A stretch of DNA of 64,000 bases from Bimuria novae-zelandiae CBS 107.79 (Eukaryota > Ascomycota > Dothideomycetes > Pleosporales > Didymosphaeriaceae), in assembly GCA_010015655.1 (NCBI GenBank), contig ML976688.1:249865-313864 (forward strand). Direction: 5' to 3'. The position numbers and the translations under genes were made by a program. Positions 12,961 through 25,289 of this stretch are shown here, piece by piece (within the stretch, counting starts at the first letter, position 1; every line of letters begins with the position of its first letter). The notes below the pieces were generated by a model. It saw nothing but the letters and a program-made list of their open reading frames with translations, did not search any database and was not told the DNA's origin.

Positions 12961-14989
12961 ATAAATACTACGCGCTATATACTTAGCCTATAATAAGAAA
13001 AGTAGCTTCTATAATATATTAAACGCCTTACTAAACGTGGCCTTCCTCCTATATAGCGAATAATTAGAACTTTACGTCCTATATTACTTAAAAGGACGTA
13101 AGTATATCTTAGGTTAATTGCCTTATTAAGCGTAATAGCAGCGCCTTAATATTACGCTAGTTACTTAAAATTAATAGTAATTACTATAATACTAATTTAA
13201 AGGCAAAATATAAGTTTTATTTTAAACTTTTATATAATAAAATCGCGAAGTATAGCATAGAGCCTTATTACTATTATAATATAAATAAGAAAGGCTTCCT
13301 CCTTAGTATTACTAGCTACTTAAAAAGGATATTTAATAGGGCTCTATATAAAAGTTGCTAAGTAAGGTAATCTATATAGGATAATAGTTATAAGCTAACC
13401 TTAATTATTACATGTATATACGCTAACAGATATAGTATTAATTTATTATTAATTTATTATTACTTTATTATTACTTTATTATTAATATATTATTACTTTA
13501 TTATTACTTTATTATTAATTTATTATTAATTTATTATTNNNNNNNNNNATTATTACTTTATTATTACTTTATTATTAATTTATTATTAATTTATTAATCT
13601 AATGTTAGGAGCCTATAATTAAGCTAAGTAAAAGAAATTAATTTTTAATATTATAAAGTTTTTATTACTTTCTCTCCCTCTAGCTAGTTAAATTATAAGA
13701 TAGGCCTTTAATAGCTTTAATAAGTATTTAATTACTATATAATAGAGAATGTTAAAAAAGCTTAATAAGTATACTAACTTTTAATCTTTAATAGCTATAG
13801 GTCTTACGTAACTATATATTTTATTAACTATTATAACTAAAATAGGATCCTCCTAGCTATATTTCCCCCTTATTTAACGTATACGTTGTAGCCTTTTATT
13901 ATATATACATTTAAGTCTCTTTTAGCTACCTACTACAACAAGCTTAATGCCTATTTATATAAAAGCTAAAAACTATGAATAATTACTAAAAGAGACTTTG
14001 TTATATTCTTTTAAAGGGCCTAAACTACGTTAGTTACGCTATAATTAATTACTAAGGCTTTTAAGTATATAAATATCGTACTACTAGATCCTATACCTAT
14101 CCTTAAGCAATTTAATAAGGAGCACTCCTTAAAGGTAAGATTACAAAAAAGTTTTACGTTAGTACTTAGCGTATTAGATTACCGTAAAATAAAGTAACTA
14201 TTATACTTTATTATTAAGAATATCGCGACTAAGAAGTCGCGCAAGCTTAGCTAGATAATATAATTAATTTTTATATAAAAGTAACACTTAAAGCACGAGA
14301 ATAAGGGCGTTTAAAAAGCCTTAAAAAAATAGTATTAAATAAAGGGTAAGACTCTGCCTTTAAAGCAACTAAAAGAGTAGTATAAAAAATCTATTTTTTA
14401 TTTACCTACTTAAGTATAAAAAGCGCACGATTTTCTTAGTTAATAAAAAGCTAAAAAGGAATAATTATAACTTTAAAAATGTTAGTAATAAGAGATATAA
14501 AGAGCTAAAAAATAGCTTAAAGCTTATTCACTTTAGAAGAAGCGTATTACGTAAATAGTACCTAAAAATACGCGTTCTAAAAAGAAAGCTAATTAAACTA
14601 CTAAGTAACGACTTTATTAATAGGCTTATAAAGCTTAATAATAACTCTAAGGACATCTTAAAATTGCTAAAAAGAAAAGTTAGAGAGCCTTAAAAGCTAC
14701 TTATAAAGTTATAAAGAGGAAGAAATCTACGCTAGCACCTATATATATTAATATAGTAGTATTTACGCTATTAACGTTATTATTACGTAATAGCTATCTA
14801 GTTAGAATACTAAGTAGATATTTATAATCTAAGTTGCTAGCAATTATCTACAGACTTAGGAAACCTCTCTACTAAAAAATCTTATAATAATAGCTTTTGT
14901 ATAGAGCTCTATAGCCTTATATTATTAACGTTGCGATTATGTTAGGGTTGCGCATTAAGTGATGTTGCGCACTAACTATTAAGACACGG
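12961..14989. other. AT-rich RIP-mutated stretch, no gene recognised
   Basis: Dense in TA steps and nearly devoid of CA and TG steps. Short plus-strand tracts near 13,990-14,760 read like decayed coding sequence rich in Lys, Leu and Asn, but nothing could be assigned. Contains the microsatellite and assembly gap listed separately. Confidence 0.5.
13430..13605. repeat. TTATTA-type low-complexity repeat with assembly gap
   Basis: Alternating TTATTAATTTATTATTACTT units fill this stretch on both sides of ten N at 13,539-13,548. The repeat most likely broke the assembly, so the gap size is nominal and the true array could be longer. Confidence 0.9.
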
Positions 14990-15047
14990 TAACGTGTCCG
15001 TGCGCGTAATGCGCGGATTCGCGTGATGCGCGGACAACACTAAAAAC
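14990..15047. repeat. Left terminal inverted repeat of the Fot1/pogo element
   Basis: Starts TAACGTGTCCGTGCGCGT and pairs with the reverse complement of 17,038-17,077. Compared with the right end it carries an extra 17 bases, an internal duplication of the GCGTGATGCGCGG unit. Confidence 0.8.
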
Positions 15048-17037
15048 GCTTTATTAAAAATAAGGCTATATAACTACCTAAAATTAATATTATTATAAGT
15101 TTTTTTATAGGGTAGTAAGTTAATAGCTATAATTTATTTGCACTATTTAAATCTATTTAGAAGCTTGACGTTGCGGCCGCTACGCATAGATTTAGTTAGG
15201 GTAGCAAATGCGTCCTCTAAGGCCTCTCTAATATCTATAGTATCTACACCACGTTTCTGACGCTTCCTGCTATATATAGATGGCTAAGAGGCCTTTTTCT
15301 TACCCTTTTAGGATACTTATAGAGCTTTTTCAGCGTCGCGGGCAGACTTCTACGCAGCGCGCTAAGCTGCCTTTTTAGCCCTCTCCTTCTCCTTCGCCTT
15401 CTTAGCTACCTCTTGCGCAGCACGCTTTTCCTACTATATTTTCTCCTTATATTGCTTAGCTACCTTCTTTAGCTCTACTATTTTTATTTTTTAAAGCTAC
15501 TACTACTTATTCTCTTACTTTTTAATAAATTAATAATAACGTACTTCCCTTACTTTCTTTAGTAATTATAAGATAGCTTTACTATAATACTCTTAGCGCT
15601 ATTAAAAGTCTAAAGCTTTACCCTTCTTTTTATACTTCTTTTTAATAGATAGTGCCTGCCTAAGCCTATTATTATCATGCTTAGGTAGCTTATTTTTAAT
15701 AAATAGATAGTAGAGTAATTAATAAAGCCATTTTATATCTTAACTACCTTATTCTTTACTCCTAATTATATAAGCCTATTTATCTTTCTTTAATTATATT
15801 TACTAAGCCCTAATAAGGAGCTATTGCATAATTCGTAGTTTTAGGTAAACTTATTAAAGATAAAATTAGGATTAGGTAGTAATATACCTATAGCTCTAAA
15901 AAAAAGCTAAAAATAAATAATTTCTTAAAGGAGGCCTTTTATATATTTTAAAGTAAGGGGAAGAAGTCGCCTTAAGTAATAAAAGTTAGGCCTTAGCTTT
16001 TATAAAGGTATTTTAATAGCTCTACTAAGTAGGCTATTAATAGAGGCTTAAATATTATAACGTTAAGTAGCTAAAGTATATAAGTTAAATAAAAAGGTAG
16101 AATAGCAAGTAGGATCTTATTTTAATTATAATAATTAATAAAGTTTATAGTAATATAGGAGCTATAGCTATTTATAATTAAAAGGTAATATAATTATTAA
16201 GCCTTCTCTTTTGTATAGTAATTAGATACTTACTTAAGCTAGGCAAGTCTAATATCGTTATTTATCTAGTTAGAGGATAATAAGGTAATAAAGAATTTAT
16301 AATATTCTGCCTTAATATCCTCTACCTAGCTTAATTAGATGCCCTTGTTAATAGTCTTATAAATAAGACTTAGCAATAGAGCTAATCTATTAGTATAAAT
16401 ATATACTAGGAGCGTAATCTATACGCGATTACTATCTTAAAGTAATACCCTAACCTCCTTTTTCTCTTATATTTGTTTACTAAATATCCTCTTTAATTTA
16501 CTAATAATACTAATTAGAACGCCTTTTTCATCTATATTATAAACATAATAAGGATCTATACGATATTAATCTATCTTACTATATAAAAGGTTAAAATAAA
16601 GGCGATATTTATCCTCTAAATTAGCTTTATAGTAATTACTATCTATACTAACTATCTATTACAAGATAAGATAAATACTATATTAGTTAATAAAATAAAT
16701 AACCTAGCGCTTGCTGACAGACTCCTTTGCTATTATTAAGGCAAAGTTCCGTATTATCTCTCTAGTAGGAGGTATATGTCTCTTTATAAGTTTTTTAATA
16801 TATTATATAAGCTCTTGCTCTTGCTATAGGGTAAGCTTTTGCTAGCTAGAGTTCTTAACTTGTGTAGGATACATTATTCCTCGATACCTTTAGATTAATT
16901 TAGACTGTATAACACTATATTTAGCAGTAGTTTTTATATATAAGAAAGTTTTGCCTAGCTTTAGTAATTTAATATTATTAATTATAGCTTAAATTAGATC
17001 TATATTAGTGGAGTTGTCACGTGTTAAAGTTAAGGGT

Positions 17038-17077
17038 GTTTTGGTGTTGCCCGCGCATCACGCGCACGGACACGTTA
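17038..17077. repeat. Right terminal inverted repeat of the Fot1/pogo element
   Basis: GTTTTGGTGTTGCCCGCGCA followed by TCACGCGCACGGACACGTTA. Its reverse complement matches the left end at 14,990 with a few transitions. It lies only five bases from the separate 32-bp inverted repeat at 17,083. Confidence 0.8.
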
Positions 17078-17082
17078 TTGTC

Positions 17083-17114
17083 GTTTCGTAAATTCCCGCT
17101 CACCATGTGACCTG
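17083..17114. repeat. Left copy of a 32-bp perfect inverted repeat
   Basis: GTTTCGTAAATTCCCGCTCA and the next 12 bases are the exact reverse complement of 26,568-26,599. Weaker matching continues inward to about 17,160, with differences mainly of the RIP transition type. This behaves like a transposon end. Confidence 0.85.
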
Positions 17115-17149
17115 CCCCACATGTTAGTAATTAATTCTCGTACGTCATT

Positions 17150-18250
17150 TAAAACACGGATTTACTAGCTAAATATTAACCTTTTAATGCATTTAAAGAA
17201 TCTATAAGTACTCTATAAGGTTACTAAATAAAGCTAGGTTGCCGCCAACAGTATTACAGGCCGTAATTAATTATTTTAAGGACAATATTAGCGTTACAAA
17301 AATTTAGAGAGACACTAAAGTAGCCTACTTGACGATTAGGAGGATTTAACTTAGCCTGGAGTACTGGGGGCAGCCTTACCCGCCAGCCTGCGTACGGCGG
17401 GGGCGGCCGCCGTTGCTACTGCAGTACCATCGCGAGAAGCTTAAAGAGTTGCTGCAGGGCCGGCCAAATACCTACCTGGATGAAATGCAGGCTTTCTTAT
17501 ATGACGATTATAACGTAAAAGCCTTATAAACAACTATCTGGGAGACCCTCGCCAGCATGAGGTAGAGTCGAAAAGCGGCAACTAAAGTGGTAGCTGAGCG
17601 TAATGTAGTCCTCCGTCGAGCGTTTCGAGCTCGCTGCCAGCTGGCGTATAAGGCGGAGCAGGTGATAGTACTTAACAAGAGCGCTTGTAACAAGCGTACA
17701 GGCAATTATAAGTATATTTAGTTAGAGGTAAATACGCTAGTTTAAGTATTATACTTAGCGTAGAGATTAGAGAGGTAGAGCTTGCTACCAGCTATAAACG
17801 TTAATAGGTATTTTAATTACCTTATCTATTAAGGAGCAATTACGGCAGAGCTAATAAAGGAGTTTATAGTTAGTAAAGTGCTACTATATTGCACGCCGTA
17901 CCTAAGGCCACGCTTAGTAATTATAATAGATAACGCTTTTATTTATTAATTAGCTAGAATTTAATAGCTTTGTTTAGACGCTAGAGTAGTACTCGAGTAC
18001 CTATTGCCGTACTTACCTAACATAAATCTAATCGAGCAGAGCTTTAAGGCGTTAAAGTTATAAATAAAAAAGAACCTCAAGCAGGCGCCTATTTTTTAGA
18101 ATTTCTTATATTTTTTAGAGTTGGGCGTGCAGGAGGTTTGCTACAACGACGTACAGGCGAGAAAGTACTTCAGCCACTTAGGCTGGCAGGTGTAAGGTGT
18201 ATAGGAGATAGAGAGCTTAAGCGATTAACGCGTTATTATTAAGTGTAAAT
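17150..18250 (+). mobile_element. Tc1/mariner (DDE_3) transposase fossil
   Basis: Plus-strand transposase of the Tc1/mariner type. A GC-rich linker at 17,370-17,480 is well preserved ('VRRGRPPLL'), then 'NTYLDEMQAFLYDDYNVKAL', 'AERNVVLRRAFRARC' near 17,600 and 'VIVLNKSACNKRTGNYKY' near 17,660-17,720. In relatives the Asn of 'LNKSACN' is the first catalytic Asp. Later come 'YCTPYLRPRLVIIIDNAFIY' near 17,890 and 'VLEYLPYLPNINLIEQSF' near 17,990. The Glu of that last block is expected about 34 residues after the second Asp. Several stops make it non-functional. The preserved patch lacks CA/TG steps, which explains why RIP spared it. Confidence 0.85.
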
Positions 18251-18547
18251 ATTATTAAGTATTATAATAGTAGCCTATGCGGACTTAGTGTTTACTAGGG
18301 TTAAGTTATTTATATTACAGTTCTACATAATTCTATTAATAAGTTAATTTAATATACGTATACTTAGGTAATAACTTCCTTAAAATTAACTTTTACAGGC
18401 TAGAATTAGCAAAATAAGAAAAAACACCACAACAGCGAGAATCTTAATTCCTGGAATTAACGCGAAATTCTAGCTGCAAACACCTCCCCTGATCGCCAAT
18501 TAAATAGCCAGCACCCAGGCGCAGGAGCCCACTGCGACTAAGGCGCC

Positions 18548-20080
18548 ATGGCGACGCAATGGCCTCAACAGGCAACGTGGCCGTCCCCAATAAACGAGCA
18601 CGCTACACGCCTCAGCACCTACCTTTAGGATTCACTATCCTGCATCGAACGCACTAACAGCCAGCCTGTACCCGCTAACCTTGTAAAGACTATTATCTAT
18701 AGAACGGTGACATTTATCCTAAAAGTGTAGCACACCCCCGATCTCAGCGCGGTAAGCGATGCCCTGAGAATCCTCTAGACGAAAGCAAAAGCTGCGGCAA
18801 ACGAGAACGCACAGATACTTAGCGACATTAAAAATAAACTCAAGAGTAGTACCGAAGCCATCCGACAGTCCACTACAGCTATGCAACAGAACACCAATAC
18901 AGGCGAGGAAGCGAGGGTAGCCGCGAAGGAAGCATCGGAGACTAGCAAGGCAGTCCTGGAAATAATAAGGGAGATTAAGACCAAGGGGATGCAGAATTAG
19001 GCAAATGGACCGATGACCTATGCTGCGATGGCAGCCAGAGGCCAGACACTAGCAGGCACATATAATACACAGAGTCCCAAGGGCCCGTCCGCACAAGCAC
19101 AACGTGAGGTCATCGTGAATATCAGAGACTCATTCACTGTACAGAGCCTGCGGGCTATGAACCCCCGCAATCTGAAAGCCCATGTAGAGCGAGCCATCGA
19201 ACAAAGCGGAAACGAAAATATTATACGTATCAAGATCATATCATCCAACCAGCTAAAGAGCGGAGACCTTAGCATAAAGACAGCTAACAGCACAAAAGTA
19301 GAAGCACTACAGCAATTCGCAGATAATTAGGTCCACCGCATCAGCGCACAGGCAATAGTACAGATCCCGACGTATAGCGTAATTGTACACGGAATTCGCA
19401 CCAGCACGCTCGACATAGATAAGCTTAAAGAAAACAGAACCTAGATCCTATAAGACAATAAACCGTTCATCCCGCGGGCCGAGATCAAACACATTAAATA
19501 GCTAACTAGGGACGCGCCCACTAAAGCAGCATCGTTTATTACTATCAAGTTTACTAAGGCCAAAGACGCTAACAAGATTATAGACAAGGGCTTAGTCTAG
19601 TAGAGCGAGGTCTTCTAGTGCGAACGATACGAGAGACAGTGCCGACTAAAGCAGTGCTACAAGTGCCAAAGATACGGCCACATAGGAACCCAGTGCAAGG
19701 CAGCAACAGTATGTGGCTATTATGCGCAGGAGCACGACACTAGGGAGTGCCCTTCGAAATCCAAACAGGACACAACGAAGAAATGTGCGCTCTGCCGAGG
19801 AGAATACGAAGCATGGAACCGCCAGTGCCTGGCAAGGAAGGCTGAAACCGCCAAGATAAAGATCGCCTACAACACTCGACCCCGTTACTACCCGGTACTA
19901 GAACCAACCGGAGGAATTACGCAAGGAGGAGGCATGCCGGAAGCCCGCCAAAGGACTAGGACGAACGGAGCCACAGCAAGCCAAGATAACCAGAGCGACA
20001 GGACCCGCTCTCTGTCACGGAGAGGACAAAAGCAAACGAATACGGGAAACGTAGTTAACTTAAGAGACAGAGAGAATTAA
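18548..20080 (+). pseudogene. LINE ORF1 (gag-like, three zinc knuckles), broken by stops
   Basis: From ATG at 18,548 to TAA at 20,078 the frame is continuous for 510 codons if TAG stops are ignored. The N-terminal third is a helical Glu/Lys/Ala-rich region, then a conserved 'GPMTYAAMAARGQ' segment at about 19,010. The C-terminal part has three Cys/His knuckles: 'CYKCQRYGHIGTQC' near 19,660, 'CGYYAQEHDTREC' near 19,710 and 'CALCRGEYEAWNRQC' near 19,788. ORF1 proteins of Tad/I-type LINEs bind the element RNA and chaperone it. Most stops stand where Trp or Gln is expected (for example 'LV**SEVF*CE' at about 19,590-19,620), the RIP signature. The open pieces are fragments of one dead ORF. Confidence 0.85.
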
Positions 20081-20217
20081 TAGATAGGAGATAAGAATAG
20101 CTATAGACCTTAGAGGACAATCGTCCCCTCGAGGAGGGCACTAGAAGCTATCGAAAGCAACACGCGAGCGATACAATGGCACGATTAATAGATAGATATT
20201 GACGAAAATAATAAATT

Positions 20218-23200
20218 ATGAATTACAGAACCACGATAAGTATACTACAGTACAACGTCCGCAAATTAAAAGACATGGTAATGGCATCGCTGCTGCGCGA
20301 CCCAAAAACCCACGAATACGACATCATTGCTATACAGGAACCGTGGAGGAACCCATTCATGGCAACGACACACTATCTGGCCAAGGGCGTGTTTGACCTA
20401 TACTGCCCAGGAGGAACCAAGGATGGACCGACAAGAGTGTGCTTCTTCGTAAACAGGCGGATAGACGTTAGCAGAGTCTAGTTTAAGGAACATACACGAG
20501 ACTTATGCTCCGTAACGCTAAAGCTAGAAGGAGAAAAGCAACTTAACATTTATAACGCGTATAATCCCCTGAGGTACATATCTTAGCAGAGCGTCCTACT
20601 ACACGTTCGCGAATCACTGGATAAACACGACGGTGACGAGCTTATCTTATTAGGCGACTTCAACCTACACTATCCACTCTGGGGAGGCCCAGGCCTGCAG
20701 ACTGTAGAACCAGAAGCAGAGGATCTAATCACGATCATAGAGGAGTTCGCCCTGTACGCAACACTGGCCCCTGGCACGATAACCTATAGAGAGAGGCAAC
20801 TACAAAGCTCTATCGACCTATGTCTTGTAACAGCGGGGCTTGTTGAGCGAGTTATAAAGAGCGAGGTAGACGAAGAACTCGACCACGACTTAGACTACCT
20901 ACTGATAACCACGATCCTAGACATAGCGGCACCGAATGCAAATACAGCACCCAGGAGGAATTGGAAGAAACTGGACGGAGAAGCATACACCAAAGCACTA
21001 AAAGAAGCTCTGCCGCCGCTCCGAAGACCCGCAACCAAAACCGCATTAGACCGATATATAGAGGAAGTGGTCTTAGCAGTCTAGAGAGCAATAGAGAAGG
21101 CCGTCCTGCAGACGCAAGTCTCGGCTAAAAGCAGAGAAGGGTGGAATAACGAGTGCAGAGAGATCTTAGCAGAGACGAAGCGGCTTAAGAGGGTACACAA
21201 CTAGCTTCACACGGAAGAGACATGGGAAGCCTACCGGGTAGTACGAAACCACAAAGCTAGGACCATTAAGAAGGCGCTACGGGATAAGCATAGGGAACAA
21301 GTGGAGACGGTGGCTAAGTTACTAGAGGGACTATGGAAGATAGCAAAATGGGCAAGAACAAGAGAGATGCAATCTATAAAAGCTACACCTATAATCTAAC
21401 ACCTGGAGACCTAATGCGAAATCACAGAGCTAAGTAACAAGGTAGAAATATTTAAGGACGTCTTTTTCCCTGCGCCCCTGGAAGCAAACCTAGAAGACGT
21501 ACGCGACGCAGAGTACAGCAGTTAGATTAAACTACCACTAATAACCGAAAAAGAGATAGAGGATGCCATCCGCGCAGCTTCCCCTATTAAAGGCCCTGGA
21601 CCCAACAAGATCACGAACAAGGCCCTCCAAGCAGGGAGGGCCTAACTTATAGTATATATGCTAAAAATCTTTAACTAGAGCATATAGCTAGGCTATTACC
21701 TGGCCTATTTCCGGGGGTCGCTTACAGCGGTGCTACGCAAACCAGGGAAAGATAACTATACGAAATTAAAAGCATACTGGCCGATCGCGCTACTTAATAC
21801 TATAGGAAAGATCATGGACGCGATTATCTCCCAGCGACTGAACTATTTGGTAGAAACATACCAGCTACTCCCACTAATACACATAGGAGGGAGAAAGAAG
21901 CGATCCACAGAGCACGCACTATACGCCGTCACGGAGAAGATTTACGGAGCATGGAACCAAAAGAAAACACATGTGGCCAGCCTCCTGCTACTCGACGTAT
22001 CTGGCGCATTCGACAATGTATCACACGCGCGGTTGCTACACAACCTGCGGAAGAGAAAGATCAACAAGACAACTATTAGATAGATTGCAAGCTTCCTTAG
22101 CGATAGATACACGCGTATTAGGATTAACGGGTTTACATTGTTATAGTACGCGACAAGCACAGGCATACCCTAAGGCTTTCCGCTGTTGCCTATCTTCTAC
22201 TTATTCTATAATGCTGACCTTATAGAACTATGCAAGCAAGAAGCGAACATTCTTTCGATAGGGTATATAGACGACATAGCAATCTTGGCTTGGGCAGAAA
22301 CGACAGAGAAGACGTGCGATATCCTAGGCAAGACTCTATAAAAGGCACAGCAATAGGCAAACACGCATGCTTCTATCTTCGCTCTAGACAAGTTCCAGCT
22401 TACACACTTCACGAGGGCACGCAAAAAGATCATATAAACCACCCGATCTAGACCATCTGGGGCGAGATTAAACTAAGGCCGAACTGTAAATATCTAGGGC
22501 TAACGATGGACGCTAAACTTACATGAAAGCCACACATTAAAGAGATTAGACAAAAAGCAATAAAAACAGTGAACGCGTTAAGCAATCTTAGAAACTTAAC
22601 ATGGGGCGCCGGCCTCCTAGATCTTAGAAAAATCTACGAGGGCACCGCGCTGCCCCAGATGATATACGCCTGCTTAATATAGATAAACGAGAATGGCAAG
22701 AAGCACACCTATACTAAGAAAGCACTCGACACTCTGTAGAGCATCTAGGCAAGAGCGGCACGAATTATCTATGGGGCGTTTAAAGCTACATCAAGGGCCG
22801 CACTTGACATCGAAGCCTTCCTCCTCCCTATCAAGCAACAAATATGGAGACACAATGCAGACACAATCACCCGGCTTCTATCCAGTAGACCTATCGCAAA
22901 CATCGTGGGTTTCCGGCCCACTAACGCCGCCCAAATAACCGAACGCAAGAAGCATACAGGCTCCTGGCAGAGGATCTACAGCGAGATAAGAGATAAGTGG
23001 GGACAGGACCTTATAACGCAGGAGCCAATTCCCCCGTTCATTACACCCCCCTGGCAACAGGGACCAAAGACCTACATAGAAAAAGATGACGAGACAGCAA
23101 GGGAGCGACATAATAGAGAGACTGCGACGGACCAAGACCTTAGCATCTACACAGACGGAAGCGGAATAGACAATAGAATCGGTGCTGCAGCAGTATGCCT

Positions 23201-24053
23201 ATACACACAGTAGACGTGCAGCGCTTATCTTGGATTGCCCACGACGTCCACAGTATACGCAGCTAAACTGTACGGAATAAGCCTGGCACTGCAGATAGCG
23301 CAGGAGTACGCAGATCGGAACGGAAGCAGGCGCAACGTCGCCATCTACACAGGCAACCAGGCCGCTATATGGTCTGTCACCAAGGCCGAAGGATGGACAG
23401 GAGCCTACATTCTGGAGGAGATTGCCCGCCAAATCCAGGACCTCCAGGACCAAGGACGTCCGGTACGGATTCGATAGGTACCAGCCCACGAAGGGATCCT
23501 AGGCAACGAAGCAGCAGACATAGCTACAAAGGAAGCTATAGAATGGAGAGAGAATGGCAGAAGAGCGCCAACTGCAGGCGAGCCCTTAAAACTCTTTCCC
23601 CTTAAGACCACACTGAAAAGAAGATGTAAGTAGCAAGCGGAGACCACATAGAGCGCAAAGTGGCAGAAGGAGACAAAAGGCCAAGCCACGTTCAGGAACA
23701 CACGGTCACCAACAAACAGAGTACTTAAACTACATAAAGGCCTTAAAAAGCGAGACAGCGCTCTTCTCGTCTAACTAAGGACTAAGAAGATCGGACTGAG
23801 AGACTTCCTCTTCAGCCACAAAGTGCCAGACATAACTAACTCTAGATGCGACTGCGGAGCGATCAGATAAACAGTGGCCCATGTTCTGCTCTACTGCAGG
23901 ATGCATAAGGACCTCCGGAACCGGATCTTCGGCGACCGCCCAGGACGACACAACCTCCAGACCATCCTTAATAAGCCACAACTAGCCACCAAAGCTATCG
24001 AGTATATGGAACAGACGCAGATCCTTGGGCAAATCGGGATCGCAGACGCGTAG
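20218..24053 (+). pseudogene. LINE ORF2 (endonuclease, reverse transcriptase, RNase H), broken
   Basis: Begins at ATG 20,218 with an apurinic-type endonuclease ('ISILQYNVRKLKD', 'DIIAIQEPW', 'LLGDFNLHYPLWGG' near 20,660). The reverse transcriptase has 'SPIKGPGPNKITNKAL' near 21,585, 'LLLLDVSGAFDNVSH' near 21,985 and an intact catalytic box 'YIDDIAIL' near 22,262. A frameshift near 22,430 moves the frame. RNase H follows at 23,140-23,530 ('IYTDGSGIDN', 'VPAHEGILGNEAAD'), then a C-terminal Cys/His segment near 23,840-23,900. In RNase H the expected catalytic Glu is Lys ('YAAKLYGI') and the next catalytic Asp is Gly ('IYTGNQAA'), so that domain would be inactive even without stops. Many stops sit at Trp/Gln positions. 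Confidence 0.85.
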
Positions 24054-24385
24054 ATGAAGCCGAGCGCTGGGGGGAGACTGTAGGTATACGGACGCGACAC
24101 ACGAGGTGCAAAACCTCTACGAAGCCTAGAAAGTGGTTTGCATTAGTATTAGAACCGGTATCTAGATGGGCCCGCCAGCATATTTAGATAGTGGTTGAGG
24201 AAAGAAAGGCAGGTCTCTGGGGACAGCTGGTCTTGTTTTTACAGGATGAAGCGGGGCGGAGCGGGTCAGCAATGATCCGGGACGCGTCGGCTGTCCGCCA
24301 AGCCTTGCCAGCCGGGCATAGCTGCGGAGAAATCGCGGCTGAAACCGAGTAGGAATCAATTAATCAATTAATTATTAGTAAAATA

Positions 24386-25289
24386 AAGAACGTAAATTCC
24401 TTAATAAAAGTACTTATAACGCGCCCTATGTCTAAGAGTAATTAATAATATAACTAAAGCGTAAAGTATAAGTAACTATAAAATTAACGTTAGCAACCTA
24501 GCCTTAAACTTTAGTAACTTTTTATATTTACTATATAAATAAGCTCTTCTTGCCCTTATCCTTGTCCTCTTGCTCCTCTCGCTCCTTACGCTCCTTACGC
24601 TCTTTACGCTCTATACGCTTTTTCTTCTTCTTTATATTCTTTAGGCACTAAGCTTTTTGCTCTAAAATTAGTTCTTTAAATCTACACTACTAGCGGATGG
24701 TATTGTCCGATTACATGGCCCTTTGCACACGCAAAGGTAGCTGGCGCAACCCTACACAAAGAAACCTTGCCAGCAGTCTGGTTCATCCGCACAATTCCGG
24801 GCGGGACAAAGGGTAACTCTCCTTAATCAACGGAAATAGATTAGCGTATTAGTGTAAGACGTAAGGATATAAGAGCCTTACATTCTTACAGAGAAAAAAA
24901 AAACAACACTTTATACCACAATTTATCTTAATTAATCACTATCTTTTCATCTTATCAGATTACCCCTCCAATCTGACAGGTATATACTCGAAGTTTAAGT
25001 AGTAGAGGTAGTAGTAGCTCTTACACCTTTTACTATAAGATATATGGCATGCTAGCCTCTAAGGGATCTATAAGTATATTAAGGTTAATTCTATTATCCT
25101 TAATTATAGTAAAGACTTTTCTTATATCTTTACGATCTTTGTGTAGACCCTCGTTAAGCTACTACTATAGGAAAAGTAGTGTTATATAATAAAGCTCCTC
25201 TACGTTACTGTAAGTTAATAGATCCTACGTTAAAACTAGTAAGTTATTTAGTAAGCGATTAGGCTCTTGCTGCTAGGCAGGCAATTATT
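24386..25289. other. AT-rich sequence between LINE tail and Cys-motif fossil
   Basis: Mostly RIP-type AT-rich DNA with no recognised gene. On the minus strand 24,540-24,650 reads as a run of charged Lys/Arg/Glu residues ('RIERKERKERKEREEQEDKD'), similar in composition to the C-terminal tails of pogo transposases. A GC-richer patch lies at 24,690-24,830, and a 10-base A run at about 24,894-24,903. Confidence 0.4.

Larger units (their letters stand above)
14990..17077 (-). mobile_element. Fot1/pogo-type DNA transposon, RIP-degraded
   Basis: A 2.1-kb element bounded by imperfect terminal inverted repeats and carrying a minus-strand pogo-family transposase fossil. The N-terminal CENP-B-like helix-turn-helix lies near 16,740-16,840 ('KRHIPPTREIIRNFAL'). 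The DDE domain follows at about 15,900-16,620, with 'YNIDEKGVLI' near 16,540, 'LLIINSYSSYIT' near 16,170 and 'LLAILPFYLTYIL' near 16,080, all recognisable shapes of Fot1 transposases. A Lys/Ala/Glu-rich C-terminal tail lies at 15,180-15,480. Stops are frequent and some acidic catalytic positions are changed, so it is dead. The flanking dinucleotide TA at both ends fits the family's insertion target. Confidence 0.85.
18420..24385 (+). mobile_element. Tad1-like LINE (non-LTR retrotransposon), lightly RIP-mutated
   Basis: A nearly full-length two-ORF LINE. It has ORF1 with zinc knuckles, ORF2 with endonuclease, reverse transcriptase and RNase H, and a GC-rich 3' untranslated part. It ends near 24,350-24,385 in an AT-rich ATCAATTAATCAATTAATTA tail. 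Unlike its neighbours it keeps many CA and TG steps. It is therefore a more recent insertion, although ORF1 and ORF2 both carry stops. No clear target-site duplication could be fixed by eye. Confidence 0.9.
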
